Source: CS4-C045 sp963844115 (GTDB lineage Bacteria > Planctomycetota > Planctomycetia > Pirellulales > UBA7805). Taken from it: a stretch of 64,000 nucleotides of DNA. Shown one piece after another: positions 1 to 8,772 of this stretch. The notes below the pieces were generated by a model. The model ran no database searches. It had not been told where the DNA came from and saw nothing but the letters and a program-made list of their open reading frames with translations. The translations under genes were made by a program, and so were the position numbers. The stretch covers positions 1 through 64,000 of the forward strand of contig CAWJNN010000016.1 in NCBI GenBank assembly GCA_963844115.1, in the 5' to 3' direction. The stretch's first letter is position 1; the number at the start of each line of letters is the position of its first letter.

Positions 1-106
1 CTTTCGGAAAAACGGCCGTAGGCCGTTCATGAATTGATCTCCACAAAAAAAGGCTCTTCCATCACGCTGCAGTTGCCAGACAAGCCGCACAATGGAGGAG
101 CCAAGG

Positions 107-1463
107 ATGGCGAATTCGAAATGTCGTTGGGAATGTCCCGATCAATGGTCGGAGTGGAGCGAATGGTTGTCGGCTGGGTTGCACGCCCGCAATCGCTGGC
201 GATTGCCGGTGGTGCTGACGGGCATCTTGTTCGCCAGCGGTCGACGCACGGTGACGACTTGGCTCCGGGCCGCCGGCGTCAGCGACGACTTCCAAGACTA
301 TTATTACTTCCTTACCAGTGTTGGACGCAAGAGCGAATCGATTGCGACGCAATTGGTGGTTCTGGTACTGCGGACATTGCCGTTGCCGGAGCGTCTGCTG
401 TTGGTGATCGACGATTCGCCGACCAAGCGGTACGGGCCCCATGTCGAGGGGGCCGATGTCCATCACAATCCGACGCCGGGCCCAGCCGATCAGCCGTATT
501 TGTACGGACACATTTGGGTAACGATTTCGCTGGCACTGAGGCATCCCCAGTGGGGACCGATTGGCATTGCCGCTGCGAGCGATGCTTTACGTTCGCAAGC
601 AAACGATGGCGACGATTCCCAAGTCGCGCGATTGGCAGCGGTTTGCCACCAAGCTGCAATTGGCAGCGCGATTGGTGGAGTGGATCGTTCCGATTCTGAA
701 AAATGCAGGGAAAACAGTCTGGATCGTCATCGATGGCGGTTACACCAAACGGCCGTTTCTGAGACGCGTGTTGAAGATCCCGGCGTCGACGTTGTCGGTC
801 GGTTGCGAAAGGACGCGGCGCTTGCGAGACTTGCCACCCAAGCTGCGGAAGGGACAACGTCGCGGTCGCGGTCGGCCGCGGAAGTATGGCAAGAACAAGA
901 TCAGCTTGGCCAAACGAGCTGGGCAACCGCGCGGCTGGCAAACGATCGAGTGCACTGTCTACGGCAAAGAGGCCACGAAGACTTACAAAACCTTTCTGGC
1001 AACTTACGGTCCGGTGGGTGGCGTGATTCGCGTTGTGCTTGTGAAGGAAGATCATGGTTGGTATGCGTTCTTCTGCACCGATCCGAATGCGAGCGTGGAG
1101 GAAATTCTGGAAGCATTTGCCGATCGTGCTACCATCGAACAGGACTTTCACGACGTCAAAGAAGTGTGGGGTTCCGGTCAACAGCAGGTACGCAACATCT
1201 GGAACAATCTAGCCGTTTACAATTTGAACTTATGGATGCACACGTTGGTAGAACTCTGGGCATGGGACAAAAGTGGGAAGCAGCTGATCGATCGCAGCGA
1301 CTCTCCCTGGGACGATGCCGAGCGACGTCCTTCGCACGCCAATCGCCGAAAAGCCCTGCGCAGCCTGATTCTACGCGACGAATTATCGACGATTACCGCT
1401 ACCTGGTCGCTCCCACCAAAAATAATCCGACTAACAAAAAGCCTTATGAAATTGGCCGCCTAA
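107..1463 (+). mobile_element. DDE transposase of an insertion sequence, frameshifted
   Basis: DDE-type transposase that would cut and join its own element. The first part reads to about 565 and the rest continues one frame later, meeting at WGPIG|LPLR; removing one base near 566 restores a single protein of about 450 residues. Candidate catalytic residues are Asp in VIDDSPTKRYG, Asp in VIDGGYTKRP and Glu in ATIEQDFHDVKE, giving the DDE order with a terminal R-x-x-x-E-like segment as in IS4/IS701-type enzymes; the exact family is not certain. The start at 107 is chosen because a GGAGGAG ribosome-binding site ends 6 bases before it; another ATG lies at 92. I could not find convincing terminal inverted repeats or a target duplication, so the element's borders are unknown. 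The frameshift may be real decay, programmed, or a sequence error. Confidence 0.75.
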
Positions 1464-1740
1464 CATAACCAAGGTTTGTGACCCTGGGCATGGAAATCGG
1501 GCTGCGACCACTGTCCTCATTTGCCGATACATCATGCTCGTCCTACATCATGTACGATTGAGCGTTACACCCGCTAATCGGTTTACCGGCCGCGAGAGCC
1601 TTTCCCGCCCATGGCATGCATTCAAGATAATTAACGATTATTGATGTTTCAGGACAAAGTTGCGTCTTTTCAGGACAATCTACTTCGTTGTTTGGTACAG
1701 CTACCGCCCGGGGCCTTTTCGAATGTGCTGTGAAACGTGA

Positions 1741-1779
1741 GATGGCATCCGATAGGAATGTACGATGGGCCTCCGAGCC
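1741..1779. repeat. Palindromic repeat family B, long form
   Basis: This 38-39 base segment (GATGGCA-CCGATAGGAATG followed by TACGATGGGCCTCCGAG) is almost identical to 2695-2732, where it truncates a nucleotidyltransferase remnant. The second half is the half-site of the family that forms hairpins around RAYT1 at 4712-4782 and 5481-5551. Confidence 0.65.
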
Positions 1780-1987
1780 CGTCGCTTGGAAAAGCGAAGG
1801 GGTCGGGAAAAGCGAAGGGGTCGGGAGTGGGGTGTTCAGTTTGTGGCTGCTAGAGCGAGTTGGAATGTACCCGTTTTTGTTCCGGTCCCGAAAATGCCGA
1901 AGGCATGGTCCTATGACAGCCCAGGGTGAAGCAACGTGAGCTTTGCGAACGTTGCGCAACCCTGGGTATCTGGCCCCGTTTTGCATC

Positions 1988-2062
1988 CGAACCCCAACGG
2001 GGTGGCCCTAATCGAGAGCGATTGCACATGGACAACGCATTAGGGCCGCCCCGTTGGGGCTT
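1988..2062. repeat. Imperfect inverted repeat (hairpin)
   Basis: The left arm contains CCCCAACGGGGTGGCCCTAA and the right arm the near-complement TTAGGGCCGCCCCGTTGGGG, with a loop of roughly 30 bases. It is flanked by GCAACCCTGGG-type half-sites on both sides. It is probably a mobile palindromic repeat and not a terminator, because no gene ends here. Confidence 0.55.
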
Positions 2063-2224
2063 TGGTGTTTCCATTCACCTAACCCAGGGTTGCGCAACGA
2101 CTCGTTGCACTCGCATTGCTTCACCCTGGGCTATCATAGCGCCGTCCCTTCGGGACTGGAACAAAAATGAGCCCTCGCGAAAACTTCAATTACGTCACAA
2201 AATCAACCAAACTGAACACCCCAG

Positions 2225-2292
2225 GTCGGGAGTCTTTTTCGGCTAAACGCGTTGCGGAATCGTTAGCTGGTCGCTCGAAAAAGACTCCCGAC
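2225..2292. repeat. Palindromic repeat family C, copy 1
   Basis: The arms GTCGGGAGTCTTTTTCG and CGAAAAAGACTCCCGAC are exact complements around a loop containing CGTTAGCTGG. A second copy with the same loop lies at 3133-3206. Confidence 0.8.
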
Positions 2293-2457
2293 CCCCTCCC
2301 GGAGGCCCATCGTACAAATTTCGAAACACGTTCTTCGGGGCGGGTTAAATACATCCAAACGTCTTGTTCCGTCTGTTACAATGATTCATGGCTGTCCGCT
2401 TCGGCGGCCTGCCGCCTCCGACTTGCTTTCCGCTGTTCGACTCGGGCCATGCTCAAA

Positions 2458-2670
2458 ATGTCAGATCGCCACCAAATGGATCGGTCCTCTCTTGTTAAGA
2501 CGACGCTCGTTGACCAGGACGATCGTGGTATCCTCCGCGACGCTTCTCCCTCGGAACGGATGTCGATGGTTTGGCAAATGACGCTCGATGCCTGGACTTT
2601 TATGGACCCTGCCGGTGCTAAATCCGAATTTCAGAGACATGCTGTCCGCATTGAACGACGCGGCCGTTGA
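2458..2670 (+). pseudogene. Small conserved protein paired with a nucleotidyltransferase (probable remnant locus)
   Basis: About 70 residues starting MSDRHQMDRSSLV. The segment SPSERMSMVWQMTLDAWTFM followed by a basic tail (FQRHAVRIERRGR) matches my memory of small proteins found just upstream of minimal nucleotidyltransferases in planctomycetes and other bacteria. The reading frame looks intact, but the partner downstream is cut off, so the locus is probably dead. Its last 50 or so bases overlap the first codons of the nucleotidyltransferase frame. The function is not known to me; a toxin-antitoxin-like role is only an analogy. The start could also be the ATG six bases earlier. Confidence 0.5.
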
Positions 2671-2766
2671 CTATCTGGTCGTCGGAGCGTACGCGATGGC
2701 AGCCGATAGGAATGTACGATGGGCCTCCGAGGCGGCTGAAACATACTTCGGGGCGGCCGAAGAATA
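2615..2766 (+). pseudogene. Truncated nucleotidyltransferase N-terminus
   Basis: In the frame beginning GTG at 2615 the protein reads LNPNFRDMLSALNDAAVDYL, then VVGAYAMAA. This is the typical start of small MNT-type or AbiEii-like nucleotidyltransferases, in which a GSxxxG-like strand and a D-x-D catalytic motif should follow. The match breaks exactly where the repeat at 2695-2732 begins, and the frame stops at 2766. No catalytic motif is left, so this is a fragment. The ATG at 2639 is an alternative start. Confidence 0.5.
2695..2732. repeat. Palindromic repeat family B at the break of the nucleotidyltransferase
   Basis: Near-identical to 1741-1779 over 38 bases (GATGGCAGCCGATAGGAATG then TACGATGGGCCTCCGAG). 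It sits at the point where similarity to the nucleotidyltransferase family ends, so repeat insertion or repeat-mediated deletion probably broke the gene. Confidence 0.6.
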
Positions 2767-3049
2767 ACTTCTCGGATTGTCGTGGCCGGGGCTTCCAGCC
2801 GCCGACCAAAGGACCCATGGGCGTCCGGTAATGATCGTTCCATGAATTGCCAGAAGACAGGTTGATTTGAAGTTTTGAACAGGAGGTAACAGAGTTAACA
2901 GAGGCAGATTCATTGTTCTCCGTTCCCTCCTGTTCCACTCCGCATTCCGTATCCTTTCCTATCCGTGCTACTAACGTTCTAATTCTTGTCTTCTTGCGCG
3001 AAATTGTAGCACGGCGACCAACGCTCCGCGTCGGTGCCCGTAATCCGTC

Positions 3050-3074
3050 TGGACGGAATGGCATTCCGTCCTAC
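3050..3074. repeat. Repeat family A variant (GGAATGGCATTCC core)
   Basis: A near-perfect palindrome with GGACGGAATGGCATTCCGTCC at its centre, ending in CTAC. It differs from the main family A core (GGATTGGCAATCC) by two compensating changes in each arm, which keeps the hairpin. Confidence 0.65.
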
Positions 3075-3132
3075 TTTGGTTGCGGCCAGAGGCCGCGCTG
3101 GGTTTCATCCGTGTTCAATCCGGAAAGGCGAA

Positions 3133-3206
3133 GGGGTCGGGAGTCTTTTTCGGCTCAACGCGTCGCGGAATCGTTAGCTGGTTGCTCGAAAAAGACTCCC
3201 GACCCC
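3133..3206. repeat. Palindromic repeat family C, copy 2
   Basis: Same arms as 2225-2292 (GTCGGGAGTCTTTTTCG and complement) with loop sequence CGTTAGCTGGTTG, flanked by GGGG and CCCC that extend the stem. It lies about 55 bases beyond the end of the rhamnose isomerase gene and could act as its terminator by chance of position. Confidence 0.75.
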
Positions 3207-3260
3207 CTCCCGGAGGCCAATCGGTTGCCGCTCGGCCGCGCTGTTATTCTTGAGCGGTTT

Positions 3261-4563
3261 CTAACCTTCGGTCGTCGAAATGCCGGATCGCAATGAAAGC
3301 ACGTCTTGCTCGTACTGACGCACTTCATTCAACCACTCCGCTCCTACCGGCACGCCGGCTTGCAGACAGTTGTAGTCCCACACGGCGCCAAAGGGCAATG
3401 ACTTTTGTTCTTCCAGTAGGGCCAGCCGGCCGGTGAAGTCTCCTTCCAGTTCCAGCCGTTGTAACGGTTCGGTCGGTTCCAAGAGGGCCATCAGCAATGC
3501 TTTCAGCGTATTCCGCGTTCCAATAACCCAGGCGGCAACGCGATTGATGCTGGCGTCGAAAAAGTCCAACCCAATATGCACCCGGTTCAGGTAATCGCCG
3601 CGGACTAGTTCCTGGGCAATCGCCTGCAGTTCATCACTGAACGTTACGACGTGGTCGCTGTCCCAGCGGACGCCCCGACTGACGTGCAGTAACAACTCCG
3701 GTACGTACATCAACACCGACGAAATCTTGTCCGATACGACCTCGGTGGGATGAAAGTGGCCGGTATCCAGACACAACAGTTTTTGTCGCGAAATGGCATA
3801 TCCCAGATAGAACTCGTGAGACCCGACGACATAACTTTCCGAGCCGAGACCGAACAGCTTGCACTCGACGGCATCCAGGTTGTGCCGTGGATCAAGCTGT
3901 TCAGCAAAGATCGTATCCAGCGATTCTGCCAGCCGCTGGCGAGGACGACGGCGATCGGCGGGCGTGTCCTTGTATCCGTCAGGCACCCAGAAATTCGTAA
4001 CGCAGGGGCTGCCTTGTGCCGCGCCCATGGCGGCGCCAATCTTTCGACAAGCAATCCCGTGATCGATCCAGAACTTTCGGATACCGGCATCGTGATGAGC
4101 GAGGGTAAAGCCGTCTTCGGCCTTGGCGTGAGAAAAATACGTTGGATTGAAATCGAGCCGAATCCCCTGCTGCATCCCCCAGTCCATCCAGCCCTGAAAA
4201 TGTTCGGCAGCGATCAGATCTCGTTCCACGGGCCCCTGACAGCTCGCCGCCGTGAAACTCACCGTAACTGGCATGGAGATTCAGCCGATGATTACCAGGA
4301 ATTAACGAGTAGGCTTGCTGCAGATCTGAGCGTAGTTCGTCAGCAGTGCGCGCCTTGCCGGGATAATTTCCCGTGACGGCCAGGCCGCCGCCAATCGGTG
4401 CCCCGGTCTGCTCGAATCCGGCGACGTCATCTCCCTGCCAGCATTGCAATGAAATCGAGATGGCGGACAGGCTCTGCAGCGCCGACGACGTGTCCACATC
4501 CAGCGCGGCATAACGCTCGGCGGCCAACTCGTAAGTTTGTTCGATACGATTGTGAGCGGTCAT
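3261..4563 (-). CDS. rhaA: L-rhamnose isomerase (frameshifted)
   Basis: Interconverts L-rhamnose and L-rhamnulose, the first step of rhamnose catabolism in the cytosol. The N-terminal part begins MTAHNRIEQTYELAAERYAA at 4563 and runs to NLHASYGEF; the rest continues in another frame from VERDLIAAEHFQGW through LDFNPTYFSH to the end. The join is near 4245-4260. The combined length, about 434 residues, matches bacterial RhaA (about 420). Conserved segments such as NLHASYGE, LDFNPTYFSHAKAEDGFTLA and HIGLDFFDASINR support the assignment. The two parts are otherwise complete and collinear, so one indel explains the break; a sequence error is likely but real inactivation cannot be excluded. No rhaB or rhaD is adjacent. 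The sugar ABC transporter at the far end of the window may be related only by pathway. Confidence 0.85.
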
Positions 4564-4711
4564 GGCGATTTTCTCCCTTAAACGCGGAGCTCCAACAAAG
4601 CGGAGATTTAGGGTGGAAATGCGCACCAAAACCGCCAAGTGAACCGCTCAGACTTCGCCGACGGCTTCCTGTTGATACTTCCTCAGCGGCATTCACCTTT
4701 GCGTTCTAGTC

Positions 4712-4782
4712 GTACGACGGGCCTCCGAGCCCGTCGATTGTTTCCCCCGCTCTCTTTCGACGGCCTCGGAGGGCCATCGTAC
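4712..4782. repeat. Palindromic repeat family B, copy downstream of RAYT1
   Basis: Left arm GTACGACGGGCCTCCGAGCC, right arm CGACGGCCTCGGAGGGCCAT followed by CGTAC, separated by a short loop. It lies immediately past the 3' end of the RAYT1 gene and pairs with the copy at 5481-5551 on the other side. Confidence 0.8.
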
Positions 4783-4784
4783 AT

Positions 4785-5471
4785 TCATACGTCATCGCGA
4801 AATCTCCAGCCTCCATGTTCCCATTCCGAATGTACCCAGCGAACCCACTGCTCGACCGGCAATCCGGCTTTCGCTGGATTCCGTCCGATATACTGGATCA
4901 CCCGAAACAAATGCTGTTCGTCCCGAATAATCCGGTCGTAGCTTTCTTCTTCCCAAAGTTTTCCGCTACGACCCAATACCGTATTAACTTTGCGACTCAC
5001 AAACCGCTTTACGCTTTCGAGTATATCTTCCAGCTCAAATTCCCCCAGCGGCTTCATCACAGCATGGACATGATTCACCATCACCGTAAAGCACGATGAC
5101 AAACACCGTTCATCTTGAAAGTGCAACAGCGAGTTCGACATTTCATCGGCCAGTTCGCGATTTAGAAACACGCATTCTCCGTAACCTTCGTCCATCCATG
5201 CTTCGGTTTTGCGCGTAATCTCAAGGGCGAGTTCGTACCATTTCTCGTCGCTGCGCGGTTCTGGATTTTTGCTTTCCCAAATCGTTCGCCAACGTTTCAG
5301 CGCGCGTAGTTGGTCTTGCGGAATCGAATCCGCCAGCCGGAAGGTGACGAAGTATGTTGCGCCTTCCTGTCGCCAATGCGGCAGATGCCGCTGATATACA
5401 CGAATCGGCAGATCCGGATGCAATCCCCGAAATCCCGGCGGCGCGGTCAAGTTGAAGTTTTCGATTGCCAT
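4785..5471 (-). CDS. REP-associated tyrosine transposase (RAYT1)
   Basis: Single-strand DNA transposase of the Y1/HUH superfamily (TnpA_REP type), thought to recognise and move hairpin repeats. 228 residues, usual size. It opens MAIENFNLTAPPGFRGLHPD, then RHLPHWRQEGATYFVTFRL, typical of the group. The HUH metal site is NHVHAV at about residue 134; the candidate nucleophile region is LWEEESYDRIIRDEQHL near residue 175, with Tyr in SYD. An in-frame ATG 75 bases upstream would only add a translated repeat, so 5471 is chosen. The gene is bracketed by family B hairpins at 4712-4782 and 5481-5551, as expected for a RAYT with its cognate repeats. Homologous to RAYT2 at 8773-9503. Confidence 0.85.
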   Translation of the reverse strand: MAIENFNLTAPPGFRGLHPDLPIRVYQRHLPHWRQEGATYFVTFRLADSIPQDQLRALKRWRTIWESKNPEPRSDEKWYELALEITRKTEAWMDEGYGECVFLNRELADEMSNSLLHFQDERCLSSCFTVMVNHVHAVMKPLGEFELEDILESVKRFVSRKVNTVLGRSGKLWEEESYDRIIRDEQHLFRVIQYIGRNPAKAGLPVEQWVRWVHSEWEHGGWRFRDDV

Positions 5472-5480
5472 TTCAATGCT

Positions 5481-5551
5481 GTACGATGGCTCTCCGAAGC
5501 CGTCGATCTTTGCATGGATGTCTTCTCGACGGCCTCGGAGGGCCATCGTAC
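5481..5551. repeat. Palindromic repeat family B, copy upstream of RAYT1
   Basis: Left half GTACGATGGCTCTCCGAAGC, right half CGACGGCCTCGGAGGGCCAT followed by CGTAC. It ends 10 bases before the RAYT1 start codon and would be in its transcript leader. Outlying copy with the same arms: 35558-35629. Confidence 0.8.
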
Positions 5552-5668
5552 AAAATTATGCCTCCGTCGGCGCTTAGAGTGCTTGTCCGTTTTGTGAAAT
5601 TGCCGGAATCCCTACCCGCCGGGACGCGTTCGCGGGCTACACATTCGCTTTGCACGAAAATCAACAGG

Positions 5669-6880
5669 CTACTGCACGTGATCCAGGGCCTGGGCCAAGT
5701 CGGCCGTCAGGTCCTCGACGTCCTCCAGGCCCACGCTGAGGCGCAAGAAACCTTCGCCGATGTCCTCGGGATAGTTGAGGACACCGATTTCGGGGCGGTC
5801 CCCCTCTTGCGGATAGTACTGCACCAAGGATTCCGCATGACCAAGGCACACGGCGTGGGTAATGATCTTCAGCTGCTTAAGAAATCGGAAGTAGTTGTCC
5901 TTCTCGCCTCGTAGCGCAAAGTTGATCATCCCGCCGTAGCCGTTCATCTGTTTGCTGGCGATGTCGTGTTGCGGATGACTTTCCAGGCCCGGATATCGCA
6001 CAAACGCGACCTTGGCTTGCGCCTCCAAGAAGCGTGCGATTTGCATTCCATTTTCGCAGTGTCTCTGCATGCGTAGCGGGAGAGTGACCGCACTGCGCAT
6101 GATCAGCCACGCGTTGAAGGGGTTGATGGTAGCGCCCAGATGAATGCTGGCCGCGTCACGGATCTGCGTGATCAAGTCTTGCCTGCCAGTCACACAGCCC
6201 CCCAACCCGTCGCCATGTCCGTTGACGTATTTTGTCAGGCTATGCATCACCAGGTCGGCGCCCAAGCGGAGCGGATGTTGGGTAACCAGGCCCGAAAAAG
6301 TGCTGTCCACGGACAGGATCACGCCGGCTTGTTTGGCGATACCGGCGATGGCTTCTATATCACTGATGGTGGTCGTGGGGTTCGCCGGCGTCTCGATGTG
6401 AATCAGTTTCGTGTTGGGTCGCAGCGCGGTCCGCACTTCGTCAGGATCGTTCGTGTTCACCAGCGAGACCTCGACCCCATAACGCTTGGCCAGATGTTCC
6501 TCCAGTAGTCCATGGATGCCGACGTAACAGATCCTGGAGCTGATGACGTGGTCGCCCGCATTGAGAATGCTGAAAAAAGCGCCGGCGATGGCGGCCACTC
6601 CACTAGCAAAGACCACGCAGTCTTCTCCGTCCTCCATGCCCGCCAGTCGTTCTTCCAGGTAGCGGGCGTTGGGGTGACGGGAGCGCGGATAGTTGAAGGC
6701 GTGCGTGTTGTCCCAGGCGAAGGATTCCGCCAAGGTGTCCGCATCGTCATTCAGCTGGAAGCTGTTGGCCAGGACGATGGGACGGCGGATGGCCTTGGTC
6801 TCGGCGTCCACCCCTTCGCCACAATGGATCGAGCGGGTCGCTGGCCCGAGGTCGCGCGTTGCTTCCAGCGGAAGTCTCAT
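5669..6880 (-). CDS. Cys/Met metabolism PLP-dependent enzyme (methionine gamma-lyase/cystathionine gamma-synthase family)
   Basis: Fold-type I pyridoxal-phosphate enzyme acting on sulfur amino acids in the cytosol by gamma-elimination or gamma-replacement. 403 residues, as usual for the family. Seen: TRSIHCGEG near the N-terminus, YPRSRHPNARYLEERLAGME, VFASGVAAIAGAF, SVDSTFSGLVTQHPL, and the PLP lysine in HSLTKYVNGHGD at about residue 217. Sequence alone does not separate lyase from synthase or O-acylhomoserine sulfhydrylase. The gene follows the BCCT transporter by about 30 bases on the same strand, so the two are probably co-transcribed, which hints at catabolism of an imported methylated or sulfur compound (inference). 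ATG at 6880 is preceded by GAGGA. Confidence 0.85.
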   Translation of the reverse strand: MRLPLEATRDLGPATRSIHCGEGVDAETKAIRRPIVLANSFQLNDDADTLAESFAWDNTHAFNYPRSRHPNARYLEERLAGMEDGEDCVVFASGVAAIAGAFFSILNAGDHVISSRICYVGIHGLLEEHLAKRYGVEVSLVNTNDPDEVRTALRPNTKLIHIETPANPTTTISDIEAIAGIAKQAGVILSVDSTFSGLVTQHPLRLGADLVMHSLTKYVNGHGDGLGGCVTGRQDLITQIRDAASIHLGATINPFNAWLIMRSAVTLPLRMQRHCENGMQIARFLEAQAKVAFVRYPGLESHPQHDIASKQMNGYGGMINFALRGEKDNYFRFLKQLKIITHAVCLGHAESLVQYYPQEGDRPEIGVLNYPEDIGEGFLRLSVGLEDVEDLTADLAQALDHVQ

Positions 6881-6912
6881 GGTGAGTCCTCGTCAATTCT
6901 TTCTTGTTCGTC

Positions 6913-8472
6913 TTATTCTTGTCTTGTCGGACGCTCGGCAGGGAACCGGTCGTATCGCGCGGGGTCCATCATCACGCGGATGGCACAAACACTAATTGCC
7001 AGGCAGAGGAATATTGCCGGCAAGCCCCCCAGACGCGAGAGCATGCGGATGCCGTCGAGGCCGCCGAACGTTACCATGATCCACGCGATCAGTCCTACGA
7101 CGAGCCCCCAAGCGATCTTCACGTAGATACTCGCGTCGGGTTTCTCAGGGGAAATGCCGGTGGAACTGATACTGCTCATGGCATCCGTGTTGCTGTCGAC
7201 CGTGGTCACCATGGAAAGAAAACTGGTGATAAGCAAAATCGGCACAAGGATCTGGGTGAAAGGCAGGCGATCGAGGACGGCGTAGAGCACCCCTAGCGGG
7301 TCGCTCGGGTCCAAAAGCGAGGCCAGGTTTACGTTATCGTAAAGTTGCATGTGGACGGCAGTGCTACAGAAAACGGCCATCCAGATGCCGGTAAATACCG
7401 CCGGCAAGATCGCGTTGAATACGATAAATTCTCGGACGGTGTATCCGCGAGCGATGCGGCCCAGGAACACGCCCATGATGGGCGCCCAGGCAAACCAGGC
7501 GGCGAAGTACATTTGGGTCCAGTTTCGCGCCCATTCCTGCGACTCGACGTCTTGTGGAGGGGCGCCAGCACTGAAAATGTTTTCAAGGTAGTGAAGCAGA
7601 AAGTGCCAAAATCCTTCGGCCGAGAAACTGAGGATGTAGAGCGTGGGCCCAAGGACGACCAGCATCGCCAGAAAGATGATCAAAAATGAGGTATTGATAC
7701 CCGCCACAATGCGGATGCCCTTGGTAATTCCGGTGATCGAATCGACGACGGCGACAATTACGATTGCGGTCACAATCGCCGCCAGCATGACTTTCGACGG
7801 CGCGACCTCGACTCCCATCAGATGGTTTACACCTCCGCCCAACAGCAGCGCCGACGCGCCCAAAGCGACAGCCATCGCGGCGATCAGCGTGTACAAACAG
7901 ACGGCATCGATGACCTGCGCGAGGGGGCCTTCGCCGTAGGATCCCAGCAACGGCGAAAGCGGCGCTCCCAGCGAGAACGGCTTCTTCATGTTGTAGTAGG
8001 CAAAGCCAAACATCAGGCCCACGATGGTAGCGATGGCATAGGGCGTGCTTGTCCAGTGCATGTAAACCGTGGAGATGGCAAACTGTGCGGCCTCCGCCGA
8101 ATAGGGCCTGGCATTGGCGATCGGGGGAGGTTCGCTGAGAAAAGTCAGCGGTTCGAACATTCCCCAGAACAAAACGCCCGTGCCGAGAGTGGTCGTGAGG
8201 ACCACCGTAAACATTTGCCACCTGGTCAACATCCGCCTGGCGTCGGGGCCGCCAAGAACCGTCCGGCCGAACGGAGAGATAAAAATCACGCCGCAAAGCA
8301 CGACCATGCCAAACGCCGAAAAGACAACCAGCCAGCCGAACGTGCCCGACACCCAACGGTCGGCATCCGTGATCACCGTGTCAAACAATTTCTTGTTCGT
8401 AAAGTTCAGCACCACCGCGGCCACGCACAAAACAAACGGCGGCAGAAAGACAAGTGGTTTGATGTTGAACAT
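6913..8472 (-). CDS. BCCT family transporter (betaine/choline/carnitine type)
   Basis: Secondary transporter for quaternary ammonium or related methylated solutes in the inner membrane. 519 residues with about 12 hydrophobic segments. Family signatures are visible: GVLFWGMFEPLTFL, YMHWTSTPYAIATIVGLMFG (the tryptophan-rich segment), FAWAPIMGVFLGRIARGYTV and a TTVDSNTDAMS helix near residue 440. I chose ATG 8472 (MFNIKPLVFLPPF) because any upstream start would translate a 36-base repeat array into 12-residue repeats ahead of the first membrane helix. The cognate substrate cannot be told; osmolyte uptake or supply of betaine/sulfonium compounds to the downstream PLP enzyme and the nearby sarcosine-oxidase-like enzyme are the options. 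Confidence 0.88.
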   Translation of the reverse strand: MFNIKPLVFLPPFVLCVAAVVLNFTNKKLFDTVITDADRWVSGTFGWLVVFSAFGMVVLCGVIFISPFGRTVLGGPDARRMLTRWQMFTVVLTTTLGTGVLFWGMFEPLTFLSEPPPIANARPYSAEAAQFAISTVYMHWTSTPYAIATIVGLMFGFAYYNMKKPFSLGAPLSPLLGSYGEGPLAQVIDAVCLYTLIAAMAVALGASALLLGGGVNHLMGVEVAPSKVMLAAIVTAIVIVAVVDSITGITKGIRIVAGINTSFLIIFLAMLVVLGPTLYILSFSAEGFWHFLLHYLENIFSAGAPPQDVESQEWARNWTQMYFAAWFAWAPIMGVFLGRIARGYTVREFIVFNAILPAVFTGIWMAVFCSTAVHMQLYDNVNLASLLDPSDPLGVLYAVLDRLPFTQILVPILLITSFLSMVTTVDSNTDAMSSISSTGISPEKPDASIYVKIAWGLVVGLIAWIMVTFGGLDGIRMLSRLGGLPAIFLCLAISVCAIRVMMDPARYDRFPAERPTRQE

Positions 8473-8523
8473 GGAGTCGCGTGTCCTGCGGGAACGATCC
8501 TGGTTATTTAAAGACGATTTACC

Positions 8524-8763
8524 GTAGGACGGATTGCCAATCCGTCTGCCGAAATGTCCGTAGGACGGATTGCCAATCCGTCTGCTGAAGTATCCGTAGG
8601 ACGGATTGCCGATCCGTCTGCCGAAGTATCCGTAGGACGGATTGCCAATCCGTCTGCCGAAGTATCCGTAGGACGGATTGCCAATCCGTCTGCCGAAGTA
8701 TCCGTAGGACGGATTGCCAATCCGTCCGGTCACGGGAACAGACGGATTGGCAATCCGTCCTAC
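8524..8763. repeat. REP array A1: six 36-base units plus one inverted copy
   Basis: GTAGGACGGATTGCC begins at 8524, 8560, 8596, 8632, 8668 and 8704, an exact 36-base period. Each unit holds the palindrome GACGGATTGSCAATCCGTC and a spacer of the CTGCCGAAGTATCC type. The array ends with an inverted copy at 8741-8763 finishing in CCTAC. It lies 50 bases upstream of the BCCT start and 9 bases beyond the RAYT2 stop. Confidence 0.92.
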
Positions 8764-8772
8764 GTTTCTTTT

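Larger units (their letters stand above)
1464..2457. other. Repeat-rich intergenic DNA
   Basis: No convincing gene is seen. The stretch carries several palindromic repeats: a copy of the TACGATGG-CCTCCGAG family near 1741-1790, a doubled GGGTCGGG motif near 1800-1830, a hairpin around 1988-2062 whose arms contain CCCCAACGGGGTGGCCCTAA and its complement, GCAACCCTGGG-type repeats near 1940-2150, and the GTCGGGAGTCTTTTTCG inverted repeat at 2225-2292. Apparent reading frames here are translations of repeats. Confidence 0.6.
2767..3260. other. Intergenic DNA with repeats
   Basis: No gene is supported. It contains a short palindrome of the GGACGG-AATGGCATT-CCGTCC type at 3050-3074, related to repeat family A, and the second family C inverted repeat at 3133-3206. 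The remaining sequence shows nothing I recognise. Confidence 0.5.

Noticed and set aside
1543..2350. Open frames of 70-150 codons in the first intergenic region
   Set aside because: They overlap one another on both strands and encode translated repeats (for example EAHRTFLSDAIS), with no similarity to protein families.
4785..5546. Longer start for RAYT1
   Set aside because: The additional 25 residues are encoded by the family B repeat, and the conserved N-terminus begins at 5471.
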